Notes under the pieces: generated by a model
What the model saw: only the letters and a program-made list of their open reading frames with translations
Databases searched by the model: none
Told to the model about the DNA's origin: nothing
Source: Hysterangium stoloniferum
Lineage: Eukaryota > Basidiomycota > Agaricomycetes > Hysterangiales > Hysterangiaceae
DNA length: 64,000 nucleotides
Assembly: GCA_015178975.1 (NCBI GenBank)
Contig: WHVD01000081.1
Location: 310,001-374,000, forward strand
Direction: 5' to 3'
Position numbers and translations under genes: made by a program
In this document: piece by piece, positions 33,774 to 44,639 of the stretch
Layout of the letters: every line of letters begins with the position of its first letter
Numbering within the stretch: the stretch's first letter is position 1

Positions 33774-34140
33774 GAAAATGTAGACCAGAAAACTAGGTTT
33801 GCACTGCACACATCAAACAAGCTATTCTTACTGATAAACCTTTGAGAATATTTCAGTCAATCTTCATGCTATATATTTCAATCATACAAAGGTTAGGTGG
33901 CAAAGCTGAACATTGCATATCTATCTAAGATACTCCTCATACATATTGTAAATATCACATACAGTCCGTAATTTAGGAAAATGTAGACCAGAAAACTAGG
34001 TTTGCACTGCACGTATGAAATGGGCTATTCTTACTGATAAACCTTTAAGAATATTTCAGTCAATCTTCCATGCTACATATTTCAATCATACAAAGGTTAG
34101 GTGGCGAAGCTGAACATTGCATATCTATCTACATATTGTA
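33774..34140. repeat. Direct duplication, about 203-bp unit
   Basis: The phrase AAAATGTAGACCAGAAAACT starts at about 33,774 and again at 33,977, and both copies continue through TTCAGTCAATCTTC and ATCATACAAAGGTTAGGTGG. The tail of the second unit (ATATTGTAAATATCACATGG..AGGAGCAAT, 34,133-34,245) recurs at 34,875-34,988. No open frame is shared. AT-rich. Confidence 0.6.
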
Positions 34141-34245
34141 AATATCACATGGCTGATCCACTGCTCGACAATGGTACAAGGAGTGTGTATGGGCCACTCT
34201 GTGATTCCTCAATTGTATATCCTGGCTTATTGTGTAGGAGCAATC

Positions 34246-34470
34246 ATTGGATATTATGGATTGTTATGTGCGAGCGTCGTCGAATCGACGTCACACTCGT
34301 GTCATGGTGAGGCAATAGTGAGACATTACTTTATGGTATATATACGTATCTACTTGTAAATTACATGTCATGCGCTTGTAACTAGATACAGTTCCAAGTC
34401 GGCTCTGTACGTTCTTGGGTCCTCGCTCGTGAAATCCCAACACAAGCGCATAAAACACTTCTTCTGCCCC
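34246..34470. other. Short spacer, no gene seen
   Basis: A CG-containing stretch (TCGTCGAATCGACG, a near-palindrome at 34,275-34,290) followed by AT-rich sequence. Nothing recognisable as coding. Confidence 0.25.
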
Positions 34471-34770
34471 GTCGAGGCTGAATTCGACATTGAAAGCCGC
34501 ACCTATCGAAAACACGCACCGTCGCTCACACCGCCGCCGTGCCTATTGAAAGCACACCAAATTTGACATTGAAAGTCGCGCCTGATGAAAGTGCGCATTG
34601 TCGCCTTCTCGCCTATTGAAAGCACTCCGAGTTCGACATCGAAAGTCATGCCTATCGAAAACGCGCACCGTCGCTCGTAATGTCACAGTGCCTAACGAGA
34701 GCACATGAATTGAAATCGAAAGTCGCACCTATCAAAAGTGCGCACCGTTGTCGTCGTGCCTATTGAAAGC
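34471..34770. repeat. 70-79-bp degenerate tandem repeat, about four units
   Basis: Units are anchored by GACATTGAAAG-like phrases at 34,486, 34,565, 34,635 and 34,712 (spacing 79, 70 and 77). Each continues with CGCACCTATCGAAA, GCGCACCGTCGC and GTGCCTATTGAAAGCAC. It is CpG-rich compared with the surrounding tract. Spacing is irregular, so not a coding repeat. Confidence 0.6.
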
Positions 34771-35380
34771 ACATGGTTAGTAAAAGGTCATCATAGATCG
34801 AACTGTCCTTTGGTGAAGATGGAAAATGAAGAGTCAGCCTTAGCGGTTGTTAATGCAGTTGAAGATACTCCCCATACATATTGTAAATATCACATGGCTG
34901 ATCCACTGCTCGACAACAATACAAGGAATGCGTATGGGCCACTCCGTGTTTCCTCAATTGTATATCCTGGCTTATTGTGTAGGAGCAATGCTGAACCGCC
35001 TCGAATTTGTACATTGATATGACCCAGGGGTGCTGCTAAAGTGGTATTCATTCCAGAGTATGCTTTGACCATGTCGTGCATCCACCAGTCATGCCAGATT
35101 GTGTTGCTCGTCAAGGGAAGATGCCTGATAAAATGAAATAGGGGATAGGTCCAGAATGATGTATATATATAAGAATGACTGACCTTTGACTGTAGAACAT
35201 TAGTATTTGGATCTGGGCCTTAGGAAGAGGGCTGTGGGACATGAGCTACAGAAGGACTCACAGTTATTGTTGTTGTAGTGGTGGTAGTGTTGTTGAGGAC
35301 AAAGTGGACATGTCACATGTGACAGCACAACTCGTGCTTAAGCTTGCATGCGTGCACTCTCTAACAGATCACAAAATGCA
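34771..35380. other. Spacer upstream of the KDZ gene
   Basis: Holds the third partial copy of the ATATTGTAAATATCACATGG phrase (34,875-34,988) and a GTTGTTGTAGTGGTGGTAGTG simple stretch (35,260-35,300). No complete gene. Confidence 0.3.
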
Positions 35381-37936
35381 AGTAGAACTACTTTGAGGCG
35401 CATACGACACACCAGGACTACCCAGGATGAATCTGGTTGACGTCTACCTCATCCAGTCAGGGAACTTCTTGGGTCACAGGCTGTCCGGGCACACCAATTA
35501 GACACTATTCAAAAGCAGAATGAAAGAATAGCTGGTGTGATGTATCTTTTAAGAATTGCCACATATATTGTTAGCTTACCCCTATTTGTAGAAATGACTC
35601 CGGATGAACATCAGTCTTTCCAAGCACTTCGGGAACTCCCTGATGAGACGGGATGAGATTCTGATGATTGGATCATGTTGGATGAGGTATTATATGGCTC
35701 GCATTGCTTGGAGGTCAGCCATGCAGGTGGAGAGCTATCTGCTCTCACTGACCTTAAGGATGAGTGGAGAAAATCGTATGTAATCCATTATCTAAAAACT
35801 GCCATAGGCTAATCATATCCAGTCATGTGTGCCAAGTTGATTACAGAACACGTCAAGATCGAACTGAACGACATACAGCAGCATTTGAGAAACAGATGGA
35901 GGTGCTTACTGATGCATACATGGACAGGTGCTTGAAATATGCAGATCAGGATGACCCAGTACCAGATCTGCCTCCACCAGCTGATTCCAGTGTTTACTTG
36001 ATCGTGTTGTTGATTTATTCAGTGAGTCTACATGTATCTCATACCTGATTTTGGCATTGCTAATGAGATTCACCAGCTGCTTATGATGCAAAACCCATTA
36101 TTCTACTGACAGATCCTTTTATTACATCTGCTCTTGTTCGACAAGGTCTTATGCCATAAGCACCTGTATCCCCATCAGTCTGTATCACAATAAATGCTCT
36201 GGAGCTTTATCAAGTTGCTTATCTATGGTCACCACATCTCTCCATCCAAGCATGGGTAAAAGCTCTCTGTGACATGCATGGTGTTAGTCTTCATTCATAT
36301 ATTATACATATAATTCTGAATCATTTATTGTAGGTCCAATTTCACAGCTACTTATCTCATCAATTCTCAATTGCATTTGATTTATACCTCAACATACATC
36401 ATGCAACTGACAAGATTGTACAAACTTCACTCAATCATGATTTACCAGACTGGTGACTTTGTCATGCTTGCCCTGCTTGCACCTACAAACTCAAGGATGA
36501 AAAACAATTATTATTTTCACTTCTATTCACAATGGATGGAAATGATTCTCTCAAGTGAATACAATGACGGGTAATGGATGAAGATGGTATGCCTGGTTGT
36601 AGCTCTGAACACACTGACTCCAGAAAAGTCCATGATGACTTTTACCTAACTAGAGAAGAAGTCGATAAGTGGGCTCATAAACCACTACAGGATCTCATGG
36701 CATCCAATGCAGATAGGGTGAGAATTCTCAGACATTGATTAGCCATACAAAAATCACTCGTTGATCTTTTACAGCATGATGTGGACTATAACCCCTGTGC
36801 AGACAGATGGAAAAACATGAAGGATGATATTACAAAGCGTATGTGGGCTATCTTTGATGAGACAGGGGTATTTCTTGCACTGTGTCAACATGGTTTCTCC
36901 TTGGTAATAGCAGACATGGTTCAGAGTGGAGAATTGTAAGTTCCTTTTAATTGTGATTCATGATGTTACCCATATATTTCAGGGCGAAATACCCATTAGC
37001 TGTGGTTGCAAAACTACTTCAGGTTTTTGGCAAGGATTTGGGTGGTGGGTTTGATATTGGTTGCCGATTCAAAACTACACTTGCCCAGAGTCCCCTTGGA
37101 CCTCAAGCAAAAGAACTCAACTATACATCTCTTGTTGGTGGGTTTCACATCGACGGCTTTGTCAACTCGTCCATCTTGCCACATATACAAAGGGTCTTGG
37201 GCTTGAAGATCTGGAAGGCTGTGAATGAGCATTTTCAAAGTTGAATGATGTTGCTCCAGCTGTCCGTTATGCAAGTGCATTTCATCACATGCAAGCCATC
37301 ACAACATATTTCAAATATAATGATGACATGGAGGTTTACCAGAATCTCAGTGAGTGACAATTATAATTTTTTGACACCAAAACTAAGTCATTCAAATTTG
37401 TGTAGCAACATTTTTATATAATAACTATAAGCAAGCACTCAATGTCATTAATAGTGGCCCCATTGCCCTATCCCAAGCAATGCAGGATCTCCAGATTTCC
37501 AATTTTAATGTTTTTGAGGAATGGTGTAAGGAGGAAAAGATTTATCTTGAAGGGTTATCAAAGGAGCCAATTGTGGAAACACTGGAGATTACTACCAAAA
37601 GTTAATCAATCTTCAAGTGAGCGAGTAAGTTCCAAGTTCTCTGCAACTTTATTTATTGTGTTAACCAACAATTAATTTAGAAAGAATCTTGATAATGTCT
37701 GAGCTGCTTGGATACAGGCAACACCTATAACTATCTCTACAAGCATGAGGGATAATACAATATCTCTTGAGACCACCCGGCGACATCTCTTAGAAGGGTA
37801 CGAGAAAGATTTGAAAATTGTGCAAGACCTTGAGAAGAAGCTTGTAGTTGCTAAATGCTGGGAACCTGGGAGTGCAGAGTGGGTAAATACCAGTAAACAG
37901 GTAGCCATGTGCATGTACCAACAAGCTCTTGATCAG
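35381..37936 (+). pseudogene. KDZ-family transposase gene, 3' end lost
   Basis: The plus strand carries the KDZ (Kyakuja-Dileera-Zisupton) order. The N-terminal parts hold HTRTTQDESG and VDYRTRQDRTERHTAAFEKQ (35,840). Then come LVRQGLMP (36,130), HLSIQAWVKALCDMHG, LSHQFSIAFDLYL, the Cys pair CPACTYKL (36,465-36,490), TMDGNDSLK (36,530), YLTREEVDKWAHK (36,645), DETGVFLALCQHGFSL and, after an intron (36,936-36,982), YPLAVVAKLLQVFGKDLGGG, FDIGC and SPLGPQAKEL. The C-terminal part has LETTRRHLLEGYEKDLK and KCWEPGSAEWVN. Such enzymes mobilise large DNA transposons. The gene stops at 37,936, where an LTR begins; the expected tail is absent. Several stops and frameshifts show it is dead. CpG-poor. 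Confidence 0.8.
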
Positions 37937-39584
37937 TGTTAGGGTACGTACACAGCAGGTCTCCGGAGAAACCCGCAGAATATCCAGTAGGACTTGGCTT
38001 CAGCTTATAGGCTTCACCCTCGCGAGATCGTGTTGTCCAATTTCAGACAGGCAGATGGGAATCCCAGGGAGTCCGGGCAGGGTGTGTGGGTCGAGGGGTC
38101 ATAGGTTGGAGGTTGTGGGTCGAGAGATTGTGAGTTGAGTTAGGTAAGAGTGATAGATGTGCCAGAGCCTGTGGGCTCCGACTAGTATGAGCAGTGTGAT
38201 TCAAGTAAGGGTTTAGAGCGGAAAATGTATTAGATTACTGGGGGGAATCCAAGCCGATTTTCTGACTGGATTGTATGTACAACATCTGCCAGTTTAAATA
38301 GACTGTGGAGTGAATAACATACCAAATCCAGTAATGATGAAACAAAACTAACAAAACATAAAATGAGAATAGTAAACACCAAATTTGGTGTTAGGAACAG
38401 GACAGAATGGAGTGGAGTCCAAATAGTGACAAATCATAAACCATAATGGGAAATGGAGTGGGAGCGGAGTCCTAATTGTGACAGGTGTTAGGATACACAC
38501 ACAGGGTGGGTTTCCAGAGAAACCCGCAGGATATCCGGTAGGACTTGGCTTCAGCTTATAGGCTGTGCCCTTGCTAGATCGTGTTGTCCAATTTCGAACA
38601 GACAAATGGGAATCCCGGGGAGTCCAGGCAGGGGTTGTGGGTTGTAGGTCGTAAGTCGGAGGTCGTGGGTTGTGAGTCGAGATGGTTGAGAGAGATAGAT
38701 GTGCCAGAGCCCGTGGGCTCCGACTAGTGTGAGCGGTCTGATAAGAGTAGGTTTTTAGAGTAAAAAATATATTAGATTACTGGGGGGAATCTAAGCTAAT
38801 TTTCTGACTGGATTGTATGTACAACATCTGCCAGTTTATATAGACCGTGGAGTGAATAACATACTGAATCCAGTAATGATGAAACGAAACTAACAAAACA
38901 TAAAACGGGAATAGTAAACACCAAATTGGTGTTAGGAATGGGACAGAATGGAGCGGAGTCCGAATTGTGACAAAGCATAACCCATAACGGGAAATGGAGC
39001 GGGAGCGGAGTCCTAAATTGCGACAGGTCATTTGACTAAAACAGGAACGGGGCTCGATTAGAGCGGTGACGGGATTCTGAGCAGGATCCAGTGACTGATG
39101 CTTGGGACGAAGACGGACATAGACAGAGACAGAGTCCAGGGGAGGTCCAATGACTGATATGTGTCATAATGAGGTCGAACGTAACAAGTCTTGATGTAAC
39201 GGAGTCCGGGTGGGAAATCCTATAAACAGACAATTGGTGCTTGTAGTGCATGGGGGTGTACAGGTTAGTGCCCGGAGTCCGGTGGGATTGTCTGGTCGTA
39301 ACAACAGGTCATTTGAATAAAATGGGAATGGGGCTTAGTTAGACTGATGACGGGATTCTGAGCAGGGTCTGGTGACTGATGCATGGGATGAGGACAGACA
39401 TAGACAGGGGACGGAGTCTGGGGGTATTCTGGTGACTGATACGCAACGTAAAGAGGTCGAATGTGGACAAGTCTGATGTACAGAATCCAGGCAGGAATTC
39501 CTGTAAAATGACAATTGGTGCGTATAAGGTGTGGGTGCATACGAGTTAGTGCCCAGAGTCTGGCAGGATTTTCTGGTTGTAACA
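37937..39584 (-). mobile_element. Ty3/gypsy 3' LTR (outer) containing a nested LTR
   Basis: In minus orientation it starts TGTTACAACCAG at 39,584 and ends CCCTAACA at 37,937. Without the nested insert it is about 825 bp, like the other LTRs here. A purine-rich tract (AAAGGGAGGG on minus, 39,597-39,588) lies just outside its 5' end, so it is the 3' LTR of the element whose integrase is at 40.9-42.9 kb. The outer flanks (ATCAG left, GTACC right) do not match, as expected for one LTR of a longer element. It abuts KDZ coding sequence. Confidence 0.8.
38486..39303 (-). mobile_element. Nested solo LTR inside the outer LTR
   Basis: An 818-bp LTR with TGTTA/TAACA ends lies within the outer LTR, flanked by ACAGG on both sides (38,481-38,485 and 39,304-39,308). 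Removing it with one ACAGG restores a continuous outer LTR. Same family, same orientation. It explains why each half of the LTR appears twice in the order half-a, half-a, half-b, half-b. Confidence 0.85.
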
Positions 39585-39587
39585 GTA

Positions 39588-39597
39588 CCCTCCCTTT
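39588..39597 (-). promoter_or_regulatory. Polypurine tract of the Ty3/gypsy element
   Basis: On the minus strand AAAGGGAGGG lies 3-4 bases before the LTR start TGTTACAA. This position and composition fit the primer for plus-strand DNA synthesis of an LTR retrotransposon. It shows that the antisense gene at 39.8-40.7 kb lies inside the element. Confidence 0.6.
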
Positions 39598-39734
39598 ATG
39601 CCAAAGTCCCAAAGAGGCTCTAGACCTAGATAAGGTTCTTGTCGGCTACACGCATGTGTCAAAAGTCATGTCAGTTGCACGTATGTGTCAAAGAGTCATG
39701 TGATCTGGAAGGTAAGGTTCAGATGCGACAAGCC

Positions 39735-39744
39735 TATATAAAAA
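39735..39744 (+). promoter_or_regulatory. TATA-box-like element for the antisense gene
   Basis: TATATAAAAA lies 69-78 bases before the ATG at 39,813. The sequence between is AT- and CT-rich (TTTCTTCTTCTTTATTACCC), as in many fungal promoters. It supports a plus-strand transcription unit within the minus-strand retrotransposon. Confidence 0.45.
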
Positions 39745-39812
39745 TTTGAAAAAATGAAATTTCTTCTTCTTTATTACCCCCATCCTCAACACTATGGGAC
39801 CAAAACTGGCCA

Positions 39813-40700
39813 ATGCCAACTGCCAGGCCCTCCATGGGCAATCAATACTGGGTGCCTCTCACTGCTGCCCAAATTTTGGCACAGTGGGAGGAACAATGCC
39901 GACAGCGAGAGGAGGAGGAAAGAGAAGCCAGGGAGGTCGAAGAGGCCCTGGATAGGGAATACCAGGCGGCCTTGGCCGCGGAGAAGGTGGTAGAGGAGAA
40001 GTGGAAGAGGGATGAGGAAGAGGCTGCACGGGCTGCCATGGAGAAAGCCAAGGTAGCTGCAGAGAGGGCCAGGGTGGTCACGGGCAAGGTAAGTCCCAAT
40101 ATTTCAACTTGTTTCAGTGCAAAGTGACAGAAGTCGAAATGGAGTCTGAGGGGGAGCCAGAGAGCCCCAACAAAGTAAGTCTCGGGTCTGTGGGAGTACT
40201 GTGGAACTAATCATATCAACAGAAAGCAAGGAAAGCAGCACCAGTCTGTCTACTGACATGGAACAATCTGCAGTGTTCCGGTTGCAATGACTGGAACACA
40301 GAGTGCAATTGAAAGTCTGGGTGGGGACCGGGATGCTACCAGTGTGTGCACCTCAAGGTGAGGTGCTCACTCGTCCACGAGCAACCCATGGGATCTGGGG
40401 CGTGGGATGTTAGTGGGTCGGACGGGTATTCCAGTTTGGACGAGGCCTTGGGATGGATCGCTGAGGGAATAGAAGCCCAGAACAAGTTGCTCTGGAAGAG
40501 CAACAAGGTAAGTGTAATCATGGTGAACGATCTCCATGTGCTCCACTCGGAACATTACAAGTTCCTAGTGGAGTATGGCCAGCTTTGTTTATGAGGAGCC
40601 AGAGGCCGGGAGTTCTGAGGAGGCCAGTACAGATGAGGACGGGGTTCCCATGGAGGTAGCGGAGCTCCCTGAGGAGATGAATGAGGTGGGGAAAAAAGAC
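39813..40700 (+). pseudogene. Coiled-coil and cysteine-cluster gene, antisense within the Ty3/gypsy element
   Basis: Exon 1 (39,813-40,088) encodes LTAAQILAQWEEQCRQREEE and a long Glu/Ala/Lys helix, a probable coiled coil. Exon 2 (40,118-40,174) reads KVTEVEMESEGEPESPNK. Exon 3 starts at 40,223 with KARKAAPVC, then LQCSGCNDWNTECN and, after a one-base loss, KSGWGPGCYQCVHLKVRCS, a Zn-cluster-like Cys pattern. It continues DGYSSLDEALGWIAEG until a GTAAGT at about 40,509; an acidic last part (40,590-40,690) follows. From memory similar proteins are very numerous in boletoid fungi; function unknown. Start chosen because the upstream ATG (39,794) is out of frame. The frameshift between the Cys pairs (near 40,312) disables this copy. 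Confidence 0.55.
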
Positions 40701-40936
40701 AGCCCCATAAATGTAGATTGAAAAAATAGAATAAAACTTCATAATAATTTTGAACTTAAAAAGTAAAGCATGAAAGAAAACATAAAGATCAAAGTCAAAG
40801 TCAAAGTCAAGGTCCGCGGAGAATCCGCTTAAGGACTTGAAAGACATGTCAGAACCTGTAAAAGCAAAGAGAGATATAGGGCAACAGGGAATAATAAAAA
40901 TGAGTCCAAACGTAACACAGTGTCCATGGAGTGTGG

Positions 40937-42860
40937 TCAGAGAGATGATAGTGGTCCAGGTTTGAGTGGGTAAGCTGTGTGAAAGTCAGTAATGATTTCT
41001 GTGGCATTACTGAGTTCCATGGCCAAAATCCATGAGGTTTCTTCATTGGTGCCCTTGCAACCCACCCACTTGACCAAGTAAAGCAGTTTACAAGTGTGTT
41101 GACGCTTATCAACTTTCAAATCTAAAATTTGCGAGATTTCAAACTCGGGTTCTCCATCAATGATGACTGGAGGGGGCGGAGATTGCACGTGATCTGGGAT
41201 AGTGTTAGCAGTACAAGGTTCTAACATAGAAACATGAAATACCAGGCGTACCGCGTGCATGCTATCCAGAAGCTGTAGGGTCCAAGAGACTGAACCTACT
41301 TGTGCGATTATTTCAAAAGGACCTAAATATTTTTTCAGCAAGCTTTTTTGATGGATAGGTAGTCCTAAAGAATTGAGCTTTGACAAAAACACGGTCACCA
41401 ATTTTGAAGTTGGGTGGTGGGATCCGGTGTCTGTCCACTGAAAGTTGGTATTGCTCTTGGGCAGACTTTATTGCAGTCCAGAGTTCCTTGTGGAGCTCAT
41501 GGAGGTCCATGGTGAACTCTTGAGTGCAAGCAGAGGTCAGATTTTGTTCTGGATGTACTGTAATATTTGGATTGTATCCTTTATTTGCAAAGAATGGGGA
41601 AATGCCAGTAGTGGCCGAAGGTGCATTGTTGTAAGCAAATTCTGCAAGTGGTAATAAGGATTTCCAATTGACCTGTTGGTAATTGCAATATACAGTACAC
41701 GGAGATATTGTTCCAATGTCTGGTTGACACATTCGGTTTGTCCATCACCTTCCGGGTGATGTCTGGACATGAAATGTAATTTCATGTCCAAGGATTTCCC
41801 GAGGGATCTAAAGAAGTGAGACACAAACTCTGATCCTCAATCGGAAGTTATGTGGGACGGAACTCCATGCTTGGAAAATACATGAATAATAAAAAGTTCT
41901 ACTAACTGCACGGATGTAATTGTATCATGTGTAGGGATGAATATACCTTGTTTTGAGAATCTGTCAACAATGACTAGAATGGTGGAAAAGCCTTCAGAGT
42001 CCGGTAGGTGTTCAATGAAATCCATAGAGATAGAATTCCATTGGTGTTCCGGTACCGGGAGTTGTTTCAAAGGGCCGTATGGCTTGTGTCGCTGAGATTT
42101 CGAGCGGGGACAAGTAGTGCAAGATTTACAATAGTGCTTAACGAATCCATGGAGTCTGGGCCAAGTATATTCTCTGAGTTTTGTTGTGCCTGAAATGTCC
42201 TGAAAGTGGATGATCATGTTTGTATTGAAGGATCCTGAGGCAGAGGCCATCGGAGTCTGGTACATAGATCCTATCGTCAAGTCTAATGAAACCATGCTGA
42301 TCAAGAGACCACCGGGGTTGACTGGGGTCCACAGGATTGTCAAGATGAGCTTTAGTTATTGGGTCTAGTGGAATTGCCGATAGAATATCTTGATGTAACT
42401 TCTCGATATCCATAATGATAATTCCACGGACAATGGGATGAATGAGGAAAGTTGCACGGACTGATGTGGTAAGTTACTGATTTGTGAAAATAGGTTTCAG
42501 GATATGCAGGTTTACCATGGCATATTTGTTGCTCCCCTCTTTAGGATAGATGTCCTATTGTCTAGTTAAAGTGTTGGGTTTGCTGCTGAGATGGCTGGGT
42601 CAAAAACAGATAATCATATTGGACCAGTGGACCTGCCGATGGGTCAAAAGTTTGGTAGTAGAAAAGTATTCCAGGTTTTGTGATCTGTTACAACATCAAT
42701 TGGAGTTCCCGAGCCTTCCAAATAGTGTCACCACACTTTGAAAGCTGAAAAGATTGCCAGGAGTTCCTTATCATGAACATCATAGTTGAGCTCTGCTCTG
42801 GTAAAGGTCCGGGACAGTCCAAGGATTTAGTGATTCGAGTATGGTCTTCATATTCAGACT
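40937..42860 (-). pseudogene. Ty3/gypsy pol remnant: RNase H, integrase, chromodomain
   Basis: On minus, 42,860-42,560 holds an RNase H piece (RTFTRAELNYDVHDKELLA, VVTDHK). Then an HHCC-type zinc region (YKHDHPLSGHFRHNKT, CKSCTTCPRSK) and the integrase core: first Asp in SISMDFIEHLPDS, second in PSHITSD, Glu in HHPEGDGQTE. Next are the GISPFFANKGYNP and GDRVFVKAQF segments, and a C-terminal chromodomain (YLVKWVGCKGTNEETSW, 41,000-41,060) ending at 40,937. Together these identify a chromovirus-type Ty3/gypsy element. After the second Asp the expected Arg codon is TGA (CGA to TGA). Two further frameshifts occur near 41,700 and 41,330. Gag, protease and reverse transcriptase are missing: 5'-truncated. 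Confidence 0.9.
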
Positions 42861-43325
42861 ACATGTGAGATAGTAATCTCTTCTCACCGGCGGGGAAGAC
42901 TTGATAAATACTTCCAGTGCTAATTTCATAATCTTTAATTTTCTCGAAAGTAACCATAATCAATATACAGACTGATCTGGTTAACTAAAATTCAGTATCA
43001 GTGATAAATAGGGTTGGGGCCCATAACCCAAAGATAATTTAAATATCGCAGCAGTGAAATGAGGCTGAGACTCGTCGGACTAAAAAATGCAAGTATATGA
43101 AGCATTAAAACAGGCTGCATTGGTTGTAACAGAATTAATATGTGGCGGCAGCGTGTCTAACACCTCCAATGTCGATGGGGCTTTTTGCTTTGGTATTTGA
43201 GGATAGGGTTCAGGATCCTGTTGCAGAGGCTTACGATCAGGTTCATTAAAAATGGCAAGTGAGAGAGCTTCTGGTTCTCAACATCCATGGGCGGTGGTGG
43301 AAACTGTGATGCTTCCTCTGGACAT
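42861..43325. other. Junction sequence right of the truncated retroelement
   Basis: At about 42,850 homology to gypsy RNase H stops abruptly. What follows is AT-rich with no further pol motif on minus, and no LTR was found up to 47 kb. No gene supported. Confidence 0.3.
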
Positions 43326-43329
43326 TCAA

Positions 43330-43449
43330 GGTAAATGGCATGGCTGTACTTTCTTGTCTTGTTGCATCGTTGCATCTTGTATCTCTTTCGGTAAATGGCA
43401 TGGCTGTCCTTTCTTGTCTTGTTGCATCATTGCATCTTGTATCTCTTTC
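43330..43449. repeat. 60-bp tandem duplication
   Basis: Two nearly identical 60-base units beginning GGTAAATGGCATGGCTGT (43,330-43,389 and 43,390-43,449) differ at about two positions. On the minus strand both are open and would encode a 20-residue unit (KEIQDAMMQQDKKGQPCHLP), but a stop follows the second unit. It could be an exon of a decayed gene. Confidence 0.7.
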
Positions 43450-44639
43450 TAATGCCCCTTCTATGGACTTTACACGGGTTTCGACAAGACACGGTAGTCA
43501 AATGACAGAGCTTCTGGGACGTTAGTAACTATGAGTAGATGCTGTGACTGCAACAGGACTTTTGGATATTTGAGTTGAAGGGTATGCTTCCGCCTTCCTG
43601 CTTTCTTTTCTCCTTCTCTGGGTGTTTTGTGGATGTCTGCCACCATGGCAGTGAACTAGAAACCTTCCTGGACGCTCTTCTGATAGAAATGTTAGGAATA
43701 TCAGGAAAACCAATGTATCCCATTAGCTTGTGTGTATGGCTGTGTCAGCACTGTTGGATATGTTGGGCGATCACCCCAGGATTATTTAGTTTGACCATAA
43801 GAAAGATCAAGAAAGATGTCTTCAGAACATCAAAATACTATTTCTCAGCCATAAAGCTGCAGTGTTTAGCATGGCTTAGGCTTTGGGCATGCCCTCAACT
43901 CGTCAACATACCTTATTGAAGGCGATGCGCGACAAGACTTGGGTAACTACAGAATTAAAGAAAAAATGCTAGTCAGTTTCAATAGCTTGAATTCAATGCG
44001 TTAACTAACACGAACATCCTACGGTTCTGTGACTGCCTTGTCTGTAGGGAACTGCAGGCTGCCCCACTGCTTGCTGCGGGGTCTAGGTGCCAGCGTCTGC
44101 GCAGATATGGGCTGACAGACATCTGCACAGGCTTCATAGTGCTGCATGACCCTGGTGGCAGGCTCTGTGACCCTTTCTCTGGGATTGCATGCAAAGTGGC
44201 CTCAGCCTGATGCATGGGTACACCAGAGGTGATCAGTCCACTGGCTCAAGACTTGAACGATTGAACAGCGATCGGGTACCCAATCAGGATTGTCGGATTT
44301 TTCAAACACTTCTACCTAGCCCCACTTCAACTTTCTCCACATAGCAGGCCAGTTCTCCATGCAGACCTTTTGGGTATGTATTCATTTTTTTTGAGTCGTA
44401 GATCGTCATATAATATATTTTTTACATTTATTCCCCAACGGTTGGCTATCTAAGTGTGCTGTTGGAAACAAGTGCAAGAAGGCAATCAATCCTTGAAGTT
44501 ATAGGAGCAACAAGCTCTTTCTTAAATTGTTGTTTGAGAACTTGGAGGACTGAGGAGGCCATCCTTGGGATATCATACTTTGCATTACTCTCAGAAGAAT
44601 CTTGAGCTAGGTCTAACATCATTTAGGTAATAGGTAAAA
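43450..44639. other. Region with short coding-like frames, gene structure unresolved
   Basis: A plus-strand frame at 43,575-43,919 (114 residues, Cys/Leu-rich) and minus frames at 43,723-43,529 and 44,215-43,979 are open, but none carries a recognised domain. The minus frame IGFPDIPNISIRRASRKVSS is the most protein-like and lies on the same strand as the hypothetical gene at 44.6-46.6 kb. No transposon ends or RNA genes seen. Confidence 0.25.

Noticed and set aside
35906..36091. Minus-strand frames opposite the KDZ gene as separate genes.
   Set aside because: They are shadows. The plus strand carries the conserved KDZ motif order and a correctly phased intron.
37937..39584. A simple tandem duplication of two repeat types.
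   Set aside because: ACAGG flanks and LTR ends show one LTR inserted inside another, which explains the order fully.
40790..40816. AAGTCA-type hexamer microsatellite.
   Set aside because: Only about four short units, with no sign of function beyond ordinary slippage.
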